Shown: positions 30,326-39,179, counted from the stretch's first letter. The stretch is 64,000 nt of DNA from JAHEJE01 sp965216335 (GCA_965216335.1 OZ244154.1:1302001-1366000); one strand, 5' to 3'. The notes: a model not told the origin generated them from the letters alone. Numbers and translations are program-made.

Positions 30326-32226
30326 AGGCCCTTGTCCTTCATCTCAACAATTTCCTGGGCGGCGCGCTCGCGCACCCGCTGGTCGCGGATCAGGTTCTGC
30401 ACCGCACTGTCGTCCGACTTGTCAGTGTAGCGGAACTCGCTGTCGGCGTAGCGGTGAATTTCCTGGATGATCATGTCCATGGTGATCGGCGCGCGCAGTT
30501 CGGCGATCATGCCGAGCTTGGTGTCGTAATCCTTGTGGATGAACGGTTCCGGGCTTTCGAACCACTCGTCCGGCAGTTCGATGTCCATGGCCCGCATCTT
30601 CACCGCATCGGTGATGTTCTTGATGGCGCGGCCGGTGAAGCGCGGTTCGGCCAGCTTGATGGCGTGCAGATAACGCCCGACATCAGCCAGCGACTTGAGC
30701 TTGCCGCCATCCTTGGCAAACCGCTCGGCAACCTTTTTCAGGCCGTCTTCCTGCGGCTCGTTGTGCAGCTCATAGGCGGTTTCAACGGCAGCCTGTATGA
30801 TCTGTGCGGCATACAGCTTGTGATCGCCGAGCTTGATCTTGTGGTTGTCGCCGAGCAGCAGGGCGAAGATGTCGATATAGTCGTCCGCCGTCTGCGGTCC
30901 GTCGACCAGCCAGCGGGCGCCGGCGCGCTGGCGCAAGGCATCGTCGACGTTTTCCGGATAGTTCGAGAACATGCCGAAGGCACAGTTGCCGCGCACCACG
31001 GTGTTGGCGCCGGAAAAGCTCTCCATCAGCACGGCGGTGATCTCCTGCTGACCGGCCGAGGCCCGGTCGTCGGAGCGCTTGGCAGCGACCTGGTCGATAT
31101 CGTCGACGGTGCCGAAGCCGATGACCCGCGGGTCGAGCACGTTGGAGACGAACTGGCGGCAGTTCTGGCCCGATTTGCCCTGGTAGGAGCTGATCTGGTC
31201 GACGCCGAAATTCTCGTAATGGAAGGTGTAGCCGGCGACACCGCAATAGTCGTTGATCAGCCCGGCGATCATCTGAATGAGCGTCGTCTTGCCGGTGCCG
31301 GGATAGCCGTCGCCGATGAAGGTGAAGATGAAACCGCCCAGTTCGACGAACGGGTTGAGCTGGCGGTCGAAGTCGTAGGCCATCAGCATCTTGGCCAGCT
31401 TCATCGCCTGGTACTTGGCGATGTGGTTGCCGACCACCTCGTTCGGCTTCTTGAACGACATGATCAGCGGCTTGCGCTTGCCGCGCGTCGAGACGTCGAA
31501 GCCGTTCAGCTCGAAATCGTCGCTGTCGAGGCGGATGTGGGTGTCCTCGAAGCTGCCCAGCTCGGGAAAGCGGCCATGCCGCGCCAGCAGCCCATCGAGC
31601 GTCGCCCGGGCAAATGCGGCGGCGCGGGCGATCAACTGGGCATCGTCCGGTGCACCGTCGATGGCCTGGTCGAGGCCGTAGAGGAAGTGCTTGTAGGCGT
31701 CCTGCGGTGTGTCGAAGGCGAACACCGGGTCAGGCAGGTCGGAGGCCGCATCGCCGTTGGTTTCAAGCGTTTGCACGAGGTAGCTGGCAGCGGAAAAGAC
31801 CGAAACGAAGGACGAGGCCGCAAGCAGTTTGTGGAACCGCGTGGCGTGATCGCCGGACAGGGCCGAAGAGCGGTTCTTGGCAGTCAGACTTTCCAGCTCC
31901 GTCTGCCGGGCAAACACGTCGTGGATGGCCAGCCCCACCGCCATGGCACGGCGCAAGCGCCAGGCCAGCGTGTGCTGTTCCATCGACAGCATCGTATCGT
32001 TCGGACTGACTTCGGCGATGCGCTGCAGGATGCGGACATCGGCGGTGCGCCGCGCAGACCCTGTCGAGACGGTAGAAACGAACCGCCGCCGCGTACCGGC
32101 GATCTCGGTCTTTGATTTGGACTTGTCGTCAGTCACGACGACAGCGGCCCGCTCCAGCAGGCTGTGTGCGGTCGACAGATGCTTGGCGATGTCTTCTTCG
32201 CGCAGGGTGGTCAGTCCGATATCCAT
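30313..32226 (-). CDS. AAA+ ATPase, function unknown
   Basis: 637 aa. The N-terminal ~300 residues are helical and of no recognised family. The ATPase module follows: Walker A DGYPGTGKTTLIQMIAG (~350), Walker B-like VIGFGTVDDIDQV (~410), sensor-1/second-region FSNYPENVDDALRQRAGARW with candidate Arg fingers (~475), then a helical lid (FTGRAIKNITDAVKMRAMDI). The DDALRQRAG element resembles the classical AAA sub-group, whose members form hexamers that remodel proteins or complexes. No DNA-binding, protease or nuclease domain is seen. It lies centrally in the operon, 15 bp after the upstream gene. ATPase assignment is firm; the biological role is open. Confidence 0.82.
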   Translation of the reverse strand: MDIGLTTLREEDIAKHLSTAHSLLERAAVVVTDDKSKSKTEIAGTRRRFVSTVSTGSARRTADVRILQRIAEVSPNDTMLSMEQHTLAWRLRRAMAVGLAIHDVFARQTELESLTAKNRSSALSGDHATRFHKLLAASSFVSVFSAASYLVQTLETNGDAASDLPDPVFAFDTPQDAYKHFLYGLDQAIDGAPDDAQLIARAAAFARATLDGLLARHGRFPELGSFEDTHIRLDSDDFELNGFDVSTRGKRKPLIMSFKKPNEVVGNHIAKYQAMKLAKMLMAYDFDRQLNPFVELGGFIFTFIGDGYPGTGKTTLIQMIAGLINDYCGVAGYTFHYENFGVDQISSYQGKSGQNCRQFVSNVLDPRVIGFGTVDDIDQVAAKRSDDRASAGQQEITAVLMESFSGANTVVRGNCAFGMFSNYPENVDDALRQRAGARWLVDGPQTADDYIDIFALLLGDNHKIKLGDHKLYAAQIIQAAVETAYELHNEPQEDGLKKVAERFAKDGGKLKSLADVGRYLHAIKLAEPRFTGRAIKNITDAVKMRAMDIELPDEWFESPEPFIHKDYDTKLGMIAELRAPITMDMIIQEIHRYADSEFRYTDKSDDSAVQNLIRDQRVRERAAQEIVEMKDKGLWNA

Positions 32227-32241
32227 GTCACCTCACATTCC

Positions 32242-33387
32242 CTAGACATGCTGCAGGATGTGCTCACCGGATGCGATGTAGCACTGGTAGCCGTCGAAGA
32301 TTTCATCCGCGACGCCCTTGGCGTAGGCGGCCTGGTAGGCATTGTGCGGAATGAGGGCATAGCGCTCCAGGCTGCTGACGCCCTGCGCGGCACAATCGAC
32401 GTCGCTGGTGTCGATGAAGAACACTTCCTTGGCCGGGGTGCCGCCCCACAGGCCGTGCTTTGCCGGCACTTCCTCTTTGGAATAGAGCTCCTGCATGGTC
32501 CAGGTCATCAGCCAGGCGTCGCGAGGGTCGGTCACATCGTCGAGCACCCCCTGCACCTGCGCGTTGTGCCGGGTAATGCCGCCGGCATAGAACGGTCCGA
32601 GGATGAACCGCCGGAGCTGCTTGGGATGCAGCTCGGGAAAGTCGCGGTCCATTGCTGTGGCAATCGACGTCAGGTTCAGACTGTAGCTTGAGTGGTTGCG
32701 GGTGAATTCCCGGAACCGCTCGCGCAGATAAAAGTTCGGCAGGCCGCCGAACGGGCTCTGGCCAAAGGCATTCTTGCGGTGGCCGGACTGGCCCTGCTTG
32801 GGCACTGTCGGGGCGTTGTCGGAAGAATCCTCGATCACCGCGAAATAGATCAGCGGCAGGTTGGCGCTGCCGTCATAAACCGACCAGTGCATGACATAGA
32901 ACGGCCGCTTGGAGCGCGGGTTCATCGACAGGCGCAACGCCTGCGGCTCGGTGAACGCGGCATAGAGCCGCTCGGCATCGAGCTCGTCGAGAAACAGCCG
33001 CTCGGCCAGCTGCCTTTGCTGCCGGGCCGGAAACTGCTTGTACTTCAACAGCTGGTCGATCATCTGCTCGCGAATGTCGTCGGGCTCGTCCATATCGACA
33101 AGGCGCTCTTCGCGTCGATTGGCGCTGTCCTGCAGGTCCAGCACTTCGCGATACACCGGAAATCCCGACTCTTCCGTATCCAGCCTGAACCGGTCGGCGA
33201 AGCGGCACTGGTTCTCCCAGCACTCGAACGAATGCCTGAGATGCGCCGTATGCTCGTGCAAAGCGTGATAGATCAGGTTGTTCCGTTTGACCTGCTCGGC
33301 CTCGGCCCGGGCCACCGCATCGAGCCCGGTGAATGCCGCACCGATGGCATCGAAGTATCCGGAAATCTTGCCGGTCAAGCTCGCCAT
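32242..33387 (-). CDS. Uncharacterised soluble protein of the AAA+ operon
   Basis: 381 aa, no family recognised. It begins MASLTGKISGYFDAIGAAFT; the first ~170 residues are helical and charged (EQVKRNNLIYHALHEHTAHL; REQMIDQLLKYKQFPARQQR). A second half looks alpha/beta (RPFYVMHWSVYDGSANLPLI, YFAVIEDSSDN, KHGLWGGTPAKEVFFIDTSD). It has no signal peptide, membrane helix or metal motif. It is spaced 27 bp after the coiled-coil gene and 15 bp before the ATPase gene. Possibly an adaptor between the two, but nothing in the sequence proves this. Confidence 0.7.
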   Translation of the reverse strand: MASLTGKISGYFDAIGAAFTGLDAVARAEAEQVKRNNLIYHALHEHTAHLRHSFECWENQCRFADRFRLDTEESGFPVYREVLDLQDSANRREERLVDMDEPDDIREQMIDQLLKYKQFPARQQRQLAERLFLDELDAERLYAAFTEPQALRLSMNPRSKRPFYVMHWSVYDGSANLPLIYFAVIEDSSDNAPTVPKQGQSGHRKNAFGQSPFGGLPNFYLRERFREFTRNHSSYSLNLTSIATAMDRDFPELHPKQLRRFILGPFYAGGITRHNAQVQGVLDDVTDPRDAWLMTWTMQELYSKEEVPAKHGLWGGTPAKEVFFIDTSDVDCAAQGVSSLERYALIPHNAYQAAYAKGVADEIFDGYQCYIASGEHILQHV

Positions 33388-33414
33388 AGAGCATCCGCCC
33401 CCAACGTCCGACCG

Positions 33415-34500
33415 CTACTGGCTGACATACTTGGCGGTTTCGTGCTTTTCCAGGACTTCGGCGAACCGTCTCGCAAACGCATCATCCGCCAGCTTCTTGC
33501 GGCGCTGGATCTCGGCGCTCGACACCATGCTCTTTTCATGCAGCTCCAACAGATCGCCGATATGCGACTGCGCAGCTGCACCGATGCCGGCCATGGTTTC
33601 CTCTGCAGCCGTATCAACTTTGTTACCCAAAGTGTTGATCTTATGGGCAACTTCCTGCTGCGCGGCGGTCTTGAGTGAATCCTCCAGAGATTTGTACAGC
33701 ACGATGCGCTGCTCGGTATCGATGTTGAGCTTGTTGATCAGCGTCGACTGGGCCGCGATCTGGTTGTTCAGGCTGTCCACGAAAGTCTGGAACATCGAGG
33801 TATAGCGCTCCAGCGTCTGCGAACCGGCCAGCAGTTCCTGCTCGCGGGCCTGCATCTGGTTGTATTCCGTCGCCATTTCAGAGCGCTCGCCCTCCAGCTT
33901 TGTCCGCTCCTGCTGGTCCGTCGACGCGGCAATCCTGTTTTCCAGATCGAGCAGCAACGGGTTGAGTTCTTCAATGCGCGCCTGGGTCGCCTTCAGGTCG
34001 TCGGTCACCTGTTCGCGCCGCGAGATTACCGTCTTCAGACTGTCCTCGGACTTTGAGTAGCGTGTTTCGAGCACACCCTTTTGTTCCTTGAGAATGCCGA
34101 CGATCGTGTTCGACTTGGCCAGCAGGTCCTGAAGGTTGCCGGCAAGCGACGTCGTGCGCACGCGCTCGTTGCGCATCGCCTTGGCCTTGTTGCGCGAAAA
34201 GATGCCGACCAGCTTTTCGCTCAGCGAGAACTCCTGCATGTTCTTGAACTCGTCGCCAAACGAGTTGGTGACATCCTCCAGCCCGATGATCAGGTCGGCA
34301 ATATTGCCTTCCATCACCTTCTGCTGGCGCAGCACATCCTCAATGCGGGCGTTCTCGATGTCGAAATCTAGCTCGCCGATGGTTTCGCTCTCGGCCATTT
34401 CCTGAAGCACCTGACCGCTCTGTTCCATCTTCGAGCGGGTCTCCTCGATCATCGTTTTGGTCTTCTCGATTTCGCTGTCGAAGGTTCTGGTGTCCAGCAT
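33415..34500 (-). CDS. Long coiled-coil protein, first gene of the AAA+ operon
   Basis: 361 aa from the ATG at 34500 (MLDTRTFDSEIEKTKTMIEE), GAGAGGG upstream; the open frame begins 17 codons earlier. Almost entirely heptad-like helix with two main coils (about residues 1-60 and 130-260), e.g. SKSEDSLKTVISRREQVTDD and RIEELNPLLLDLENRIAAS. A basic stretch IFSRNKAKAMRNERVRTTS lies between. The architecture recalls TelA/KlaA-type toxic-anion-resistance proteins, but no specific signature was found. It has no membrane helix. As first gene it probably has the operon promoter in the 192-bp gap after mucR. Confidence 0.72.
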   Translation of the reverse strand: MLDTRTFDSEIEKTKTMIEETRSKMEQSGQVLQEMAESETIGELDFDIENARIEDVLRQQKVMEGNIADLIIGLEDVTNSFGDEFKNMQEFSLSEKLVGIFSRNKAKAMRNERVRTTSLAGNLQDLLAKSNTIVGILKEQKGVLETRYSKSEDSLKTVISRREQVTDDLKATQARIEELNPLLLDLENRIAASTDQQERTKLEGERSEMATEYNQMQAREQELLAGSQTLERYTSMFQTFVDSLNNQIAAQSTLINKLNIDTEQRIVLYKSLEDSLKTAAQQEVAHKINTLGNKVDTAAEETMAGIGAAAQSHIGDLLELHEKSMVSSAEIQRRKKLADDAFARRFAEVLEKHETAKYVSQ

Positions 34501-34692
34501 CGCACGCCCTCTCGTTTTTATGATCAATTGGGGAAGATATGGGTATTTCAAACAGGTTCTGAAAGGACAAACACAACGCCACGGTTAACCTGTACGCCAA
34601 AACGCCCGCATCCGGTTACCTGCGAAGGTACACCAATTACGGGCGAATTCCAGTCATTTTGCCCATGGGTAAGCCGCCGTGCGCGGCGGGCC

Positions 34693-35097
34693 TCAATCGG
34701 CCGGTTTGCGGCCCAGTCCGATGCGTTTGGCCATCTTGGCCCGCGTCTCGGAGTAGTTCGGCGCAACCATCGGATAGTCGGACGGTAGTTTCCAGCGCGC
34801 ACGATACTCATCCGGCGTCAGTTCGTGATAGGTCCGGATGTGCCGCTTGAGCGACTTGAAGCTCTTGCCGCACTCAAGGCAGGTCAAAGCGTCATCGCTC
34901 AACGACTTGCGCACCGAAACCGCAGGCACAAGCTTTTTGTCCGCCACAGCCTCCGCCCCTTCACCGGAAAGCCTGGACAATGCCGAATGGACTTCTTGAA
35001 TTACACCACCAATACTTGCAGCTGGCAAAGGGTTGTTACTGACATACGCCGCAACAATATCCGCCGTCAGCGTCGCAAGTTCATTATTTTCATCCAC
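34693..35097 (-). CDS. mucR: MucR/Ros family zinc-finger transcriptional regulator
   Basis: 134 aa. I take the GTG at 35097 ((M)DENNELATLTADIVAAYVSN) as start because family members begin close to this point; another GTG lies five codons upstream. The Ros-type C2H2 zinc finger is seen as CLECGKSFKSLKRHIRTYH (Cys-x2-Cys ... His ... His), followed by ELTPDEYRARWKLPSDYPMV and a basic C-terminus. MucR proteins are H-NS-like silencers that control polysaccharides, motility and the cell cycle in rhizobia and brucellae. It precedes the AAA+ operon in the same direction, 192 bp away. Confidence 0.93.
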   Translation of the reverse strand: MDENNELATLTADIVAAYVSNNPLPAASIGGVIQEVHSALSRLSGEGAEAVADKKLVPAVSVRKSLSDDALTCLECGKSFKSLKRHIRTYHELTPDEYRARWKLPSDYPMVAPNYSETRAKMAKRIGLGRKPAD

Positions 35098-35486
35098 AGT
35101 CCAGCACCCCACTTGCTCGAATCGAATTACAGGTATTTTTAAAGAAATAATTCATACCAGCAAGCCGCAAATTCTCTTACCGTGCTAATAAAATTGACGC
35201 ACCTTGCCATTTCATTTTCACACAACTGACAATCGATCCGTATCCGACCGACTGAACCTGCCCATCCGATAGCGCAGACCTCGCCGGTTCGGCGAACAAT
35301 GAGCGGCCGCGGCACGTTTGCGCGCTGCGCCGTGTCCGCAGGCCGGCATGGACACCGGTTTCCGCACGCCAGGGGTCGCGTTGTCTGCCTTGTCCGGGTA
35401 TGGTCCGAACCCTGAATTGCGCTGGCGCAAGCGGAGACAGGACAATTCTGCGCGCTTGTGCGCATAGACAACGAGGCTGAACATCC
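35098..35486. promoter_or_regulatory. Divergent intergenic region between mucR and a BKACE gene
   Basis: About 390 bp without a gene. The mucR-proximal part is AT-rich (around 35130-35220), which would suit an autoregulated mucR promoter since MucR prefers AT-rich, T-A-containing sites. The BKACE-proximal half is GC-rich. No riboswitch or strong terminator is recognisable. Confidence 0.4.
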
Positions 35487-36317
35487 ATGACCGCACCCTG
35501 CATAATAACCGTGGCGATTACCGGTTCGGTGCCGCGCAAGGAACACAACCCCGCCGTGCCGATCACGATCGCCGAGCAGGTGGAATCGACCCACGAAGCC
35601 TTCGAGGCCGGCGCCAGTCTGGCCCATTGCCATGTCCGCAACGACGATGGCTCGACGACATCCGATCCCGGCAAGTTCGCACTGCTGATGGAAGGCCTCA
35701 GGAAACACTGCCCGGGCATGATCATCCAGTTGTCCACCGGCGGACGCTCCGGCTCCGGCAGGGAGCGCGGCGGCATGCTGCCGCTCAGGCCCGACATGGC
35801 CTCGCTGTCGACCGGGTCGGTCAACTTTCCGACCCGCATCTACGAGAACTCGCAGGAGCTGATCGACTGGCTCGCCGAGGAAATGATGACCTATCACATC
35901 AAGCCGGAAATCGAGGTGTTCGACCTGTCGATGCTGTTCAAGGCGGTGGAAATGAGTGAGAACGGCACCCTGCCCAAACCGCTCCATGTCCAGTTCGTCA
36001 TGGGCGTCAAGAACGCCATGCCGGCCGACCGCGAGGTGTTCGAGTTCTACGTCAGGACATTGAAACGCATTGCCCCGGATGCCACCTGGACCGGCGCTGG
36101 CGTTGCCCGCCACCAGCTCGAGGTTTGCCACTGGTCGCTGGAGCTCGGCGGCCATTGCCGCACCGGCCTTGAAGACAACATCCGCTGGGACAAGACCCGC
36201 CTGGCCGCATCGAATGCCGAACTGGTCCAGCGCGTCGCCGATCTGTGCCCTGAATACGGCCGGCATGCAGCCAGCGTTGCCGAAGCCCGTGAGCTGCTGC
36301 AGCTACCGGCCGCCTAG
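35487..36317 (+). CDS. BKACE (DUF849) beta-keto acid cleavage enzyme, second paralogue
   Basis: 276 aa, TIM-barrel Zn enzyme of the same family as the product of 23836-24720, but only distantly similar to it. The metal motif is AHCHVRNDDGSTTSDP, followed by IIQLSTGGRSGSGRERGGML, LSTGSVNFPTRIYENS, PEIEVFDLSMLFKAVEM, HVQFVMGVKNAMPADR and CRTGLEDNIRWDKTRLAASN. The residues around the substrate carboxylate differ from those of the carnitine-locus copy, so another beta-keto acid is likely. It starts ATG after a poor ribosome-binding site. It is divergent from mucR and convergent with the 3-hydroxyacyl-CoA dehydrogenase operon. Confidence 0.83.
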   Translation: MTAPCIITVAITGSVPRKEHNPAVPITIAEQVESTHEAFEAGASLAHCHVRNDDGSTTSDPGKFALLMEGLRKHCPGMIIQLSTGGRSGSGRERGGMLPLRPDMASLSTGSVNFPTRIYENSQELIDWLAEEMMTYHIKPEIEVFDLSMLFKAVEMSENGTLPKPLHVQFVMGVKNAMPADREVFEFYVRTLKRIAPDATWTGAGVARHQLEVCHWSLELGGHCRTGLEDNIRWDKTRLAASNAELVQRVADLCPEYGRHAASVAEARELLQLPAA

Positions 36318-36352
36318 CGCCTTTTGGGTATCTGGTGAATGACCTGAAACTG

Positions 36353-36450
36353 TGTCATCCCGGAATGGCCGCAAGGCCATGTCCGGGACCTCTGAACCTT
36401 GCCGCACCATTCAGAGGTCCCGGCTCTCGCGCTGCTCGGCCGGGATGACA
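36353..36450. repeat. Palindromic intergenic repeat (REP-like)
   Basis: Nested inverted repeats lie between two convergent genes. Outer arms are GTCATCCCGG (36354-36363) and CCGGGATGAC (36440-36449); inner arms are CCGGGACCTCTGAA (36383-36396) and TTCAGAGGTCCCGG (36410-36423). The outer GTCATYCCGG end matches the end of the repeat at 17285-17371, so both belong to one dispersed family. As RNA it could act as a bidirectional terminator here. Confidence 0.75.
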
Positions 36451-36492
36451 ATTCTACGTCAAGGAAATGGTGCGGACATATCGCACGACAGC

Positions 36493-38004
36493 CTAACCCG
36501 GCGTGTAGACCGGTAGTTTCAACGCCGCCCGGCGCTTCAGCCACAGGCTGGGGCGGTAACGGTCTTCGCCGGTAATCGCCTGCATTCGTGTCAGCATCGT
36601 AACCGTCTCGCCCAGACCCAGGTCCTCGGCCAGCTCCAGCGGCCCCAGCGGATAGTTCAGGCCAAGCCGCATCGCCAGGTCGATCTGCTCGGGGGCGGCA
36701 ATGCCGATTTGCGCCATCTCGCAGCCGAGATTGGCCACCATGGCGCGGATGCGCTGACAGATGAAACCGGGGCTGTCGTTGATCAGCGTCACGGCTCTGC
36801 CGCTGCCGGCAATGAGCGCGCCAACGCCGTCGCAAACTCTCGCATCAGCCCCCGGCGGCGTCATGATGGTCACCCGCGTTGCCGTATCGCAATGAACATC
36901 TACACACACAAGGCGTCCGGCATCGCATCCGGTGCGCACGGCAAGGCTCGTCGCATCTTCGCCGAGCGGTGCCGCAAGCAGCGGGCAGGCCCCGTCATCG
37001 CGCGACAGCAATTCACAGCCCAGACCGGTAGCAAACTCGATCAGCCGAGACTCCGGCTCAACGAGGCAAACGACACCGGCCGGCTCCACATCGAACGCCG
37101 CATCGCCCCCATTGTCATCCGTCTTGTCGCCGCTCTCGCCGTATCGATAATTGCCGCGCCCGGTCTTGCGCCCCAGCCGTCCGGCCTCCAGGAGCGCGCG
37201 GTGCGGAAACGACGTCTTCAACCGCGGGTCCTGATCGTAGCCGTTGTAGACGAACAGGCTCACCGGGTAATTCACGTCCATGCCGGTGAGGTCGGCCAGC
37301 TCCAGCGGCCCCATGCGGAAATGCCCGCAATCGCGCATCACCGCATCGATCTGCGATGCGTTGGCGACCCGCTCATGCAGGATACGCATCGCCTCGGTGG
37401 TGTAGGCCCGCCCGCCGTGGTTGACCAGAAACCCCGGCGCGTCGCGCACCGTCACCGGCGTACGCGTCATCCGCTCGGCCAGGCCGGTCAGGAACGCCAC
37501 CGTCTCCTCGGACGTATCGGCGCTCTGAACAATCTCGACCAACTTCATCAGCGGCACCGGATTGAAGAAGTGCATTCCGGCAATTCGCGCCCTGTATCGG
37601 CACTGCCGGCCAATCGACGCAATCAGCAGCGACGAGGTATTGCTGGCCAGTATGCAGTCCTCCGAAACGACCTCTTCAAGCTGCCCGAAAATGTCCTGCT
37701 TGAGTTCCAGGTCTTCGAACACCGCCTCGATCACCACATCGCAGTCCGCCAGATCCGCCAGCCCGGCAACCGCGCGGCCCCGCGCCTTGGCCGCTCCGGC
37801 CTGTTGCGCGGTCATCCTGTCCTTTTCCACCAGCCGGCCGAGACGCTTGGCAACGCTTGCCAGTCCGGCTTCGGCCATGCCCTGCTTGGCATCGAAGACC
37901 GACACCGAAATTCCGCCGCTCACCGCCACCTGCGCAATGCCCTGCCCCATCGCCCCGGCACCGACAACGCCGAGATGCACATCCTTGTCCAGAGGACCAG
38001 TCAT
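36493..38004 (-). CDS. 3-hydroxyacyl-CoA dehydrogenase (PaaH-like, double C-terminal domain)
   Basis: 503 aa from the ATG at 38004 (MTGPLDKDVHLGVVGAGAMG). It oxidises (S)-3-hydroxyacyl-CoA to 3-oxoacyl-CoA with NAD+. Rossmann motif GVVGAGAMGQGIAQVAV, DVVIEAVFEDLELKQDIFGQ, ASNTSSLLIASIG and the catalytic His in GMHFFNPVPLMKLVEIV; a first C-terminal domain (GFLVNHGGRAYTTEAM) and a second one near the end (GFICQRIRAMVANLGCEMAQ) match the phenylacetate-pathway type. It starts 2 bp after the amidohydrolase stop, so the two are co-translated. The substrate is not deducible. Confidence 0.88.
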   Translation of the reverse strand: MTGPLDKDVHLGVVGAGAMGQGIAQVAVSGGISVSVFDAKQGMAEAGLASVAKRLGRLVEKDRMTAQQAGAAKARGRAVAGLADLADCDVVIEAVFEDLELKQDIFGQLEEVVSEDCILASNTSSLLIASIGRQCRYRARIAGMHFFNPVPLMKLVEIVQSADTSEETVAFLTGLAERMTRTPVTVRDAPGFLVNHGGRAYTTEAMRILHERVANASQIDAVMRDCGHFRMGPLELADLTGMDVNYPVSLFVYNGYDQDPRLKTSFPHRALLEAGRLGRKTGRGNYRYGESGDKTDDNGGDAAFDVEPAGVVCLVEPESRLIEFATGLGCELLSRDDGACPLLAAPLGEDATSLAVRTGCDAGRLVCVDVHCDTATRVTIMTPPGADARVCDGVGALIAGSGRAVTLINDSPGFICQRIRAMVANLGCEMAQIGIAAPEQIDLAMRLGLNYPLGPLELAEDLGLGETVTMLTRMQAITGEDRYRPSLWLKRRAALKLPVYTPG

Positions 38005-38006
38005 GC

Positions 38007-39179
38007 TCAGTTGCCAGCCGGCATGGCGGTTTCCACCAGTCGGGCCCAGTAAGAGCACCCGGCCGGGATGATCTCGTCATTGAAATCGTACTCGGGGTGA
38101 TGGACGCTCGGTCCCTCGCCCTGACCGAGGAAGATGAAGGCCCCGGGCCGGGCATTCAGCATGAACGAGAAGTCCTCGCTGCCCATGATCGGCACCATCT
38201 TGTCGTCAACCCGGTCGTCGCCCGCCACCTGCCGCGCCACCGACGCGGCAAAGCCGGCCTGCTCTGTGTGATTGGCCAACACCGGATAGTTGCGGTGATA
38301 ATTGCAGGTCGCCGAAGCCCCGTAGGCACGCGCCGTATGCTCGACAACCTCGTGAATACGCGCCTCGAGCAGGTCACGCGTCGCCTCCGTCAGGCTGCGC
38401 GCCGTCCCCATCAGCTGTGCCGTTTGGGGAATGACGTTGAAAGTGTCGCCTGCGGTAAATTTGGTGATCGAAACCACCGCCGCCTCGAGCGGATCGACAT
38501 TGCGCGAGACGATCGACTGCAGACCGGCCATGATCTGCGTGCCGACCAGCGTTGCGTCGATGCACATATGCGGCCGCGCCGCATGTCCGCCCCTGCCCTC
38601 GATATCGATGGTGATCAGGTCTGCCGCCGCCATCAGCGGACCCGGCGCAATCCAGAACTCGCCCTGCGGGATGCCTGGAAAATTGTGCAGCCCGTAAACC
38701 TCCTGAATGCCGAAACGCTCCATCAGTCCGTCATCGACCATCTCGCGGCCGCCGCCGCCGCCCTCCTCTGCCGGCTGGAAGATCACCACCGCCGTGCCAT
38801 CGAAGTTGCGCGTCTCGGCCAGGTACTTCGCCGCACCCAGCAGCATCGCGGTATGCCCGTCATGTCCGCAGGCATGCATCACACCGTCGGTCGTCGACCT
38901 GTAGGGCTTGTCGATCAATTCATGGATCGGCAGAGCATCCATGTCGGCACGCATGCCGATCACCTTGCCGGACCCCGTCTCACGACCCCTGATGACGCCG
39001 ACGACGCCCGTGCGCCCGATGCCGGTCACAACCTCGTCGACGCCGAATGCCTTCAGCTTGTCCGTTACCAGCCCGGCCGTGCGATGCACCTCGAACTGCA
39101 GCTCGGGATAGGCGTGAATATCGTGCCGCCATTCGGTGATTTCATCATGGAATTCGGCAATACGATTGATAACGGCCAT
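38007..39179 (-). CDS. M20 family amidohydrolase (hippurate hydrolase-like)
   Basis: 390 aa from the ATG at 39179 (MAVINRIAEFHDEITEWRHD), GGAG upstream. The di-metal M20D peptidase fold is seen: HDIHAYPELQFEVHRTA, GMRADMDALPIHE, MHACGHDGHTAMLLGAAKYL, catalytic Glu in FQPAEEGGGGG, a dimerisation/lid domain with GGHAARPHMCID, and PIMGSEDFSFML near the C-terminus. Relatives cleave N-acyl amino acids such as hippurate or N-acetyl derivatives. It is co-transcribed with the 3-hydroxyacyl-CoA dehydrogenase. No signal peptide, so cytoplasmic. Confidence 0.88.
   Translation of the reverse strand: MAVINRIAEFHDEITEWRHDIHAYPELQFEVHRTAGLVTDKLKAFGVDEVVTGIGRTGVVGVIRGRETGSGKVIGMRADMDALPIHELIDKPYRSTTDGVMHACGHDGHTAMLLGAAKYLAETRNFDGTAVVIFQPAEEGGGGGREMVDDGLMERFGIQEVYGLHNFPGIPQGEFWIAPGPLMAAADLITIDIEGRGGHAARPHMCIDATLVGTQIMAGLQSIVSRNVDPLEAAVVSITKFTAGDTFNVIPQTAQLMGTARSLTEATRDLLEARIHEVVEHTARAYGASATCNYHRNYPVLANHTEQAGFAASVARQVAGDDRVDDKMVPIMGSEDFSFMLNARPGAFIFLGQGEGPSVHHPEYDFNDEIIPAGCSYWARLVETAMPAGN

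Noticed and set aside
30454..32115. 553-codon plus-strand frame opposite the AAA+ ATPase
   Set aside because: The minus strand carries the Walker motifs and operon spacing; the plus frame has no recognisable domain.
27894..34500. Reading the AAA+ operon as a known phage-defence or tellurite-resistance system
   Set aside because: Coiled coil plus ATPase recalls TelA-type or defence operons, but no TerD, TerC, nuclease, TIR, HEPN or protease signature was found, so no such function is claimed.
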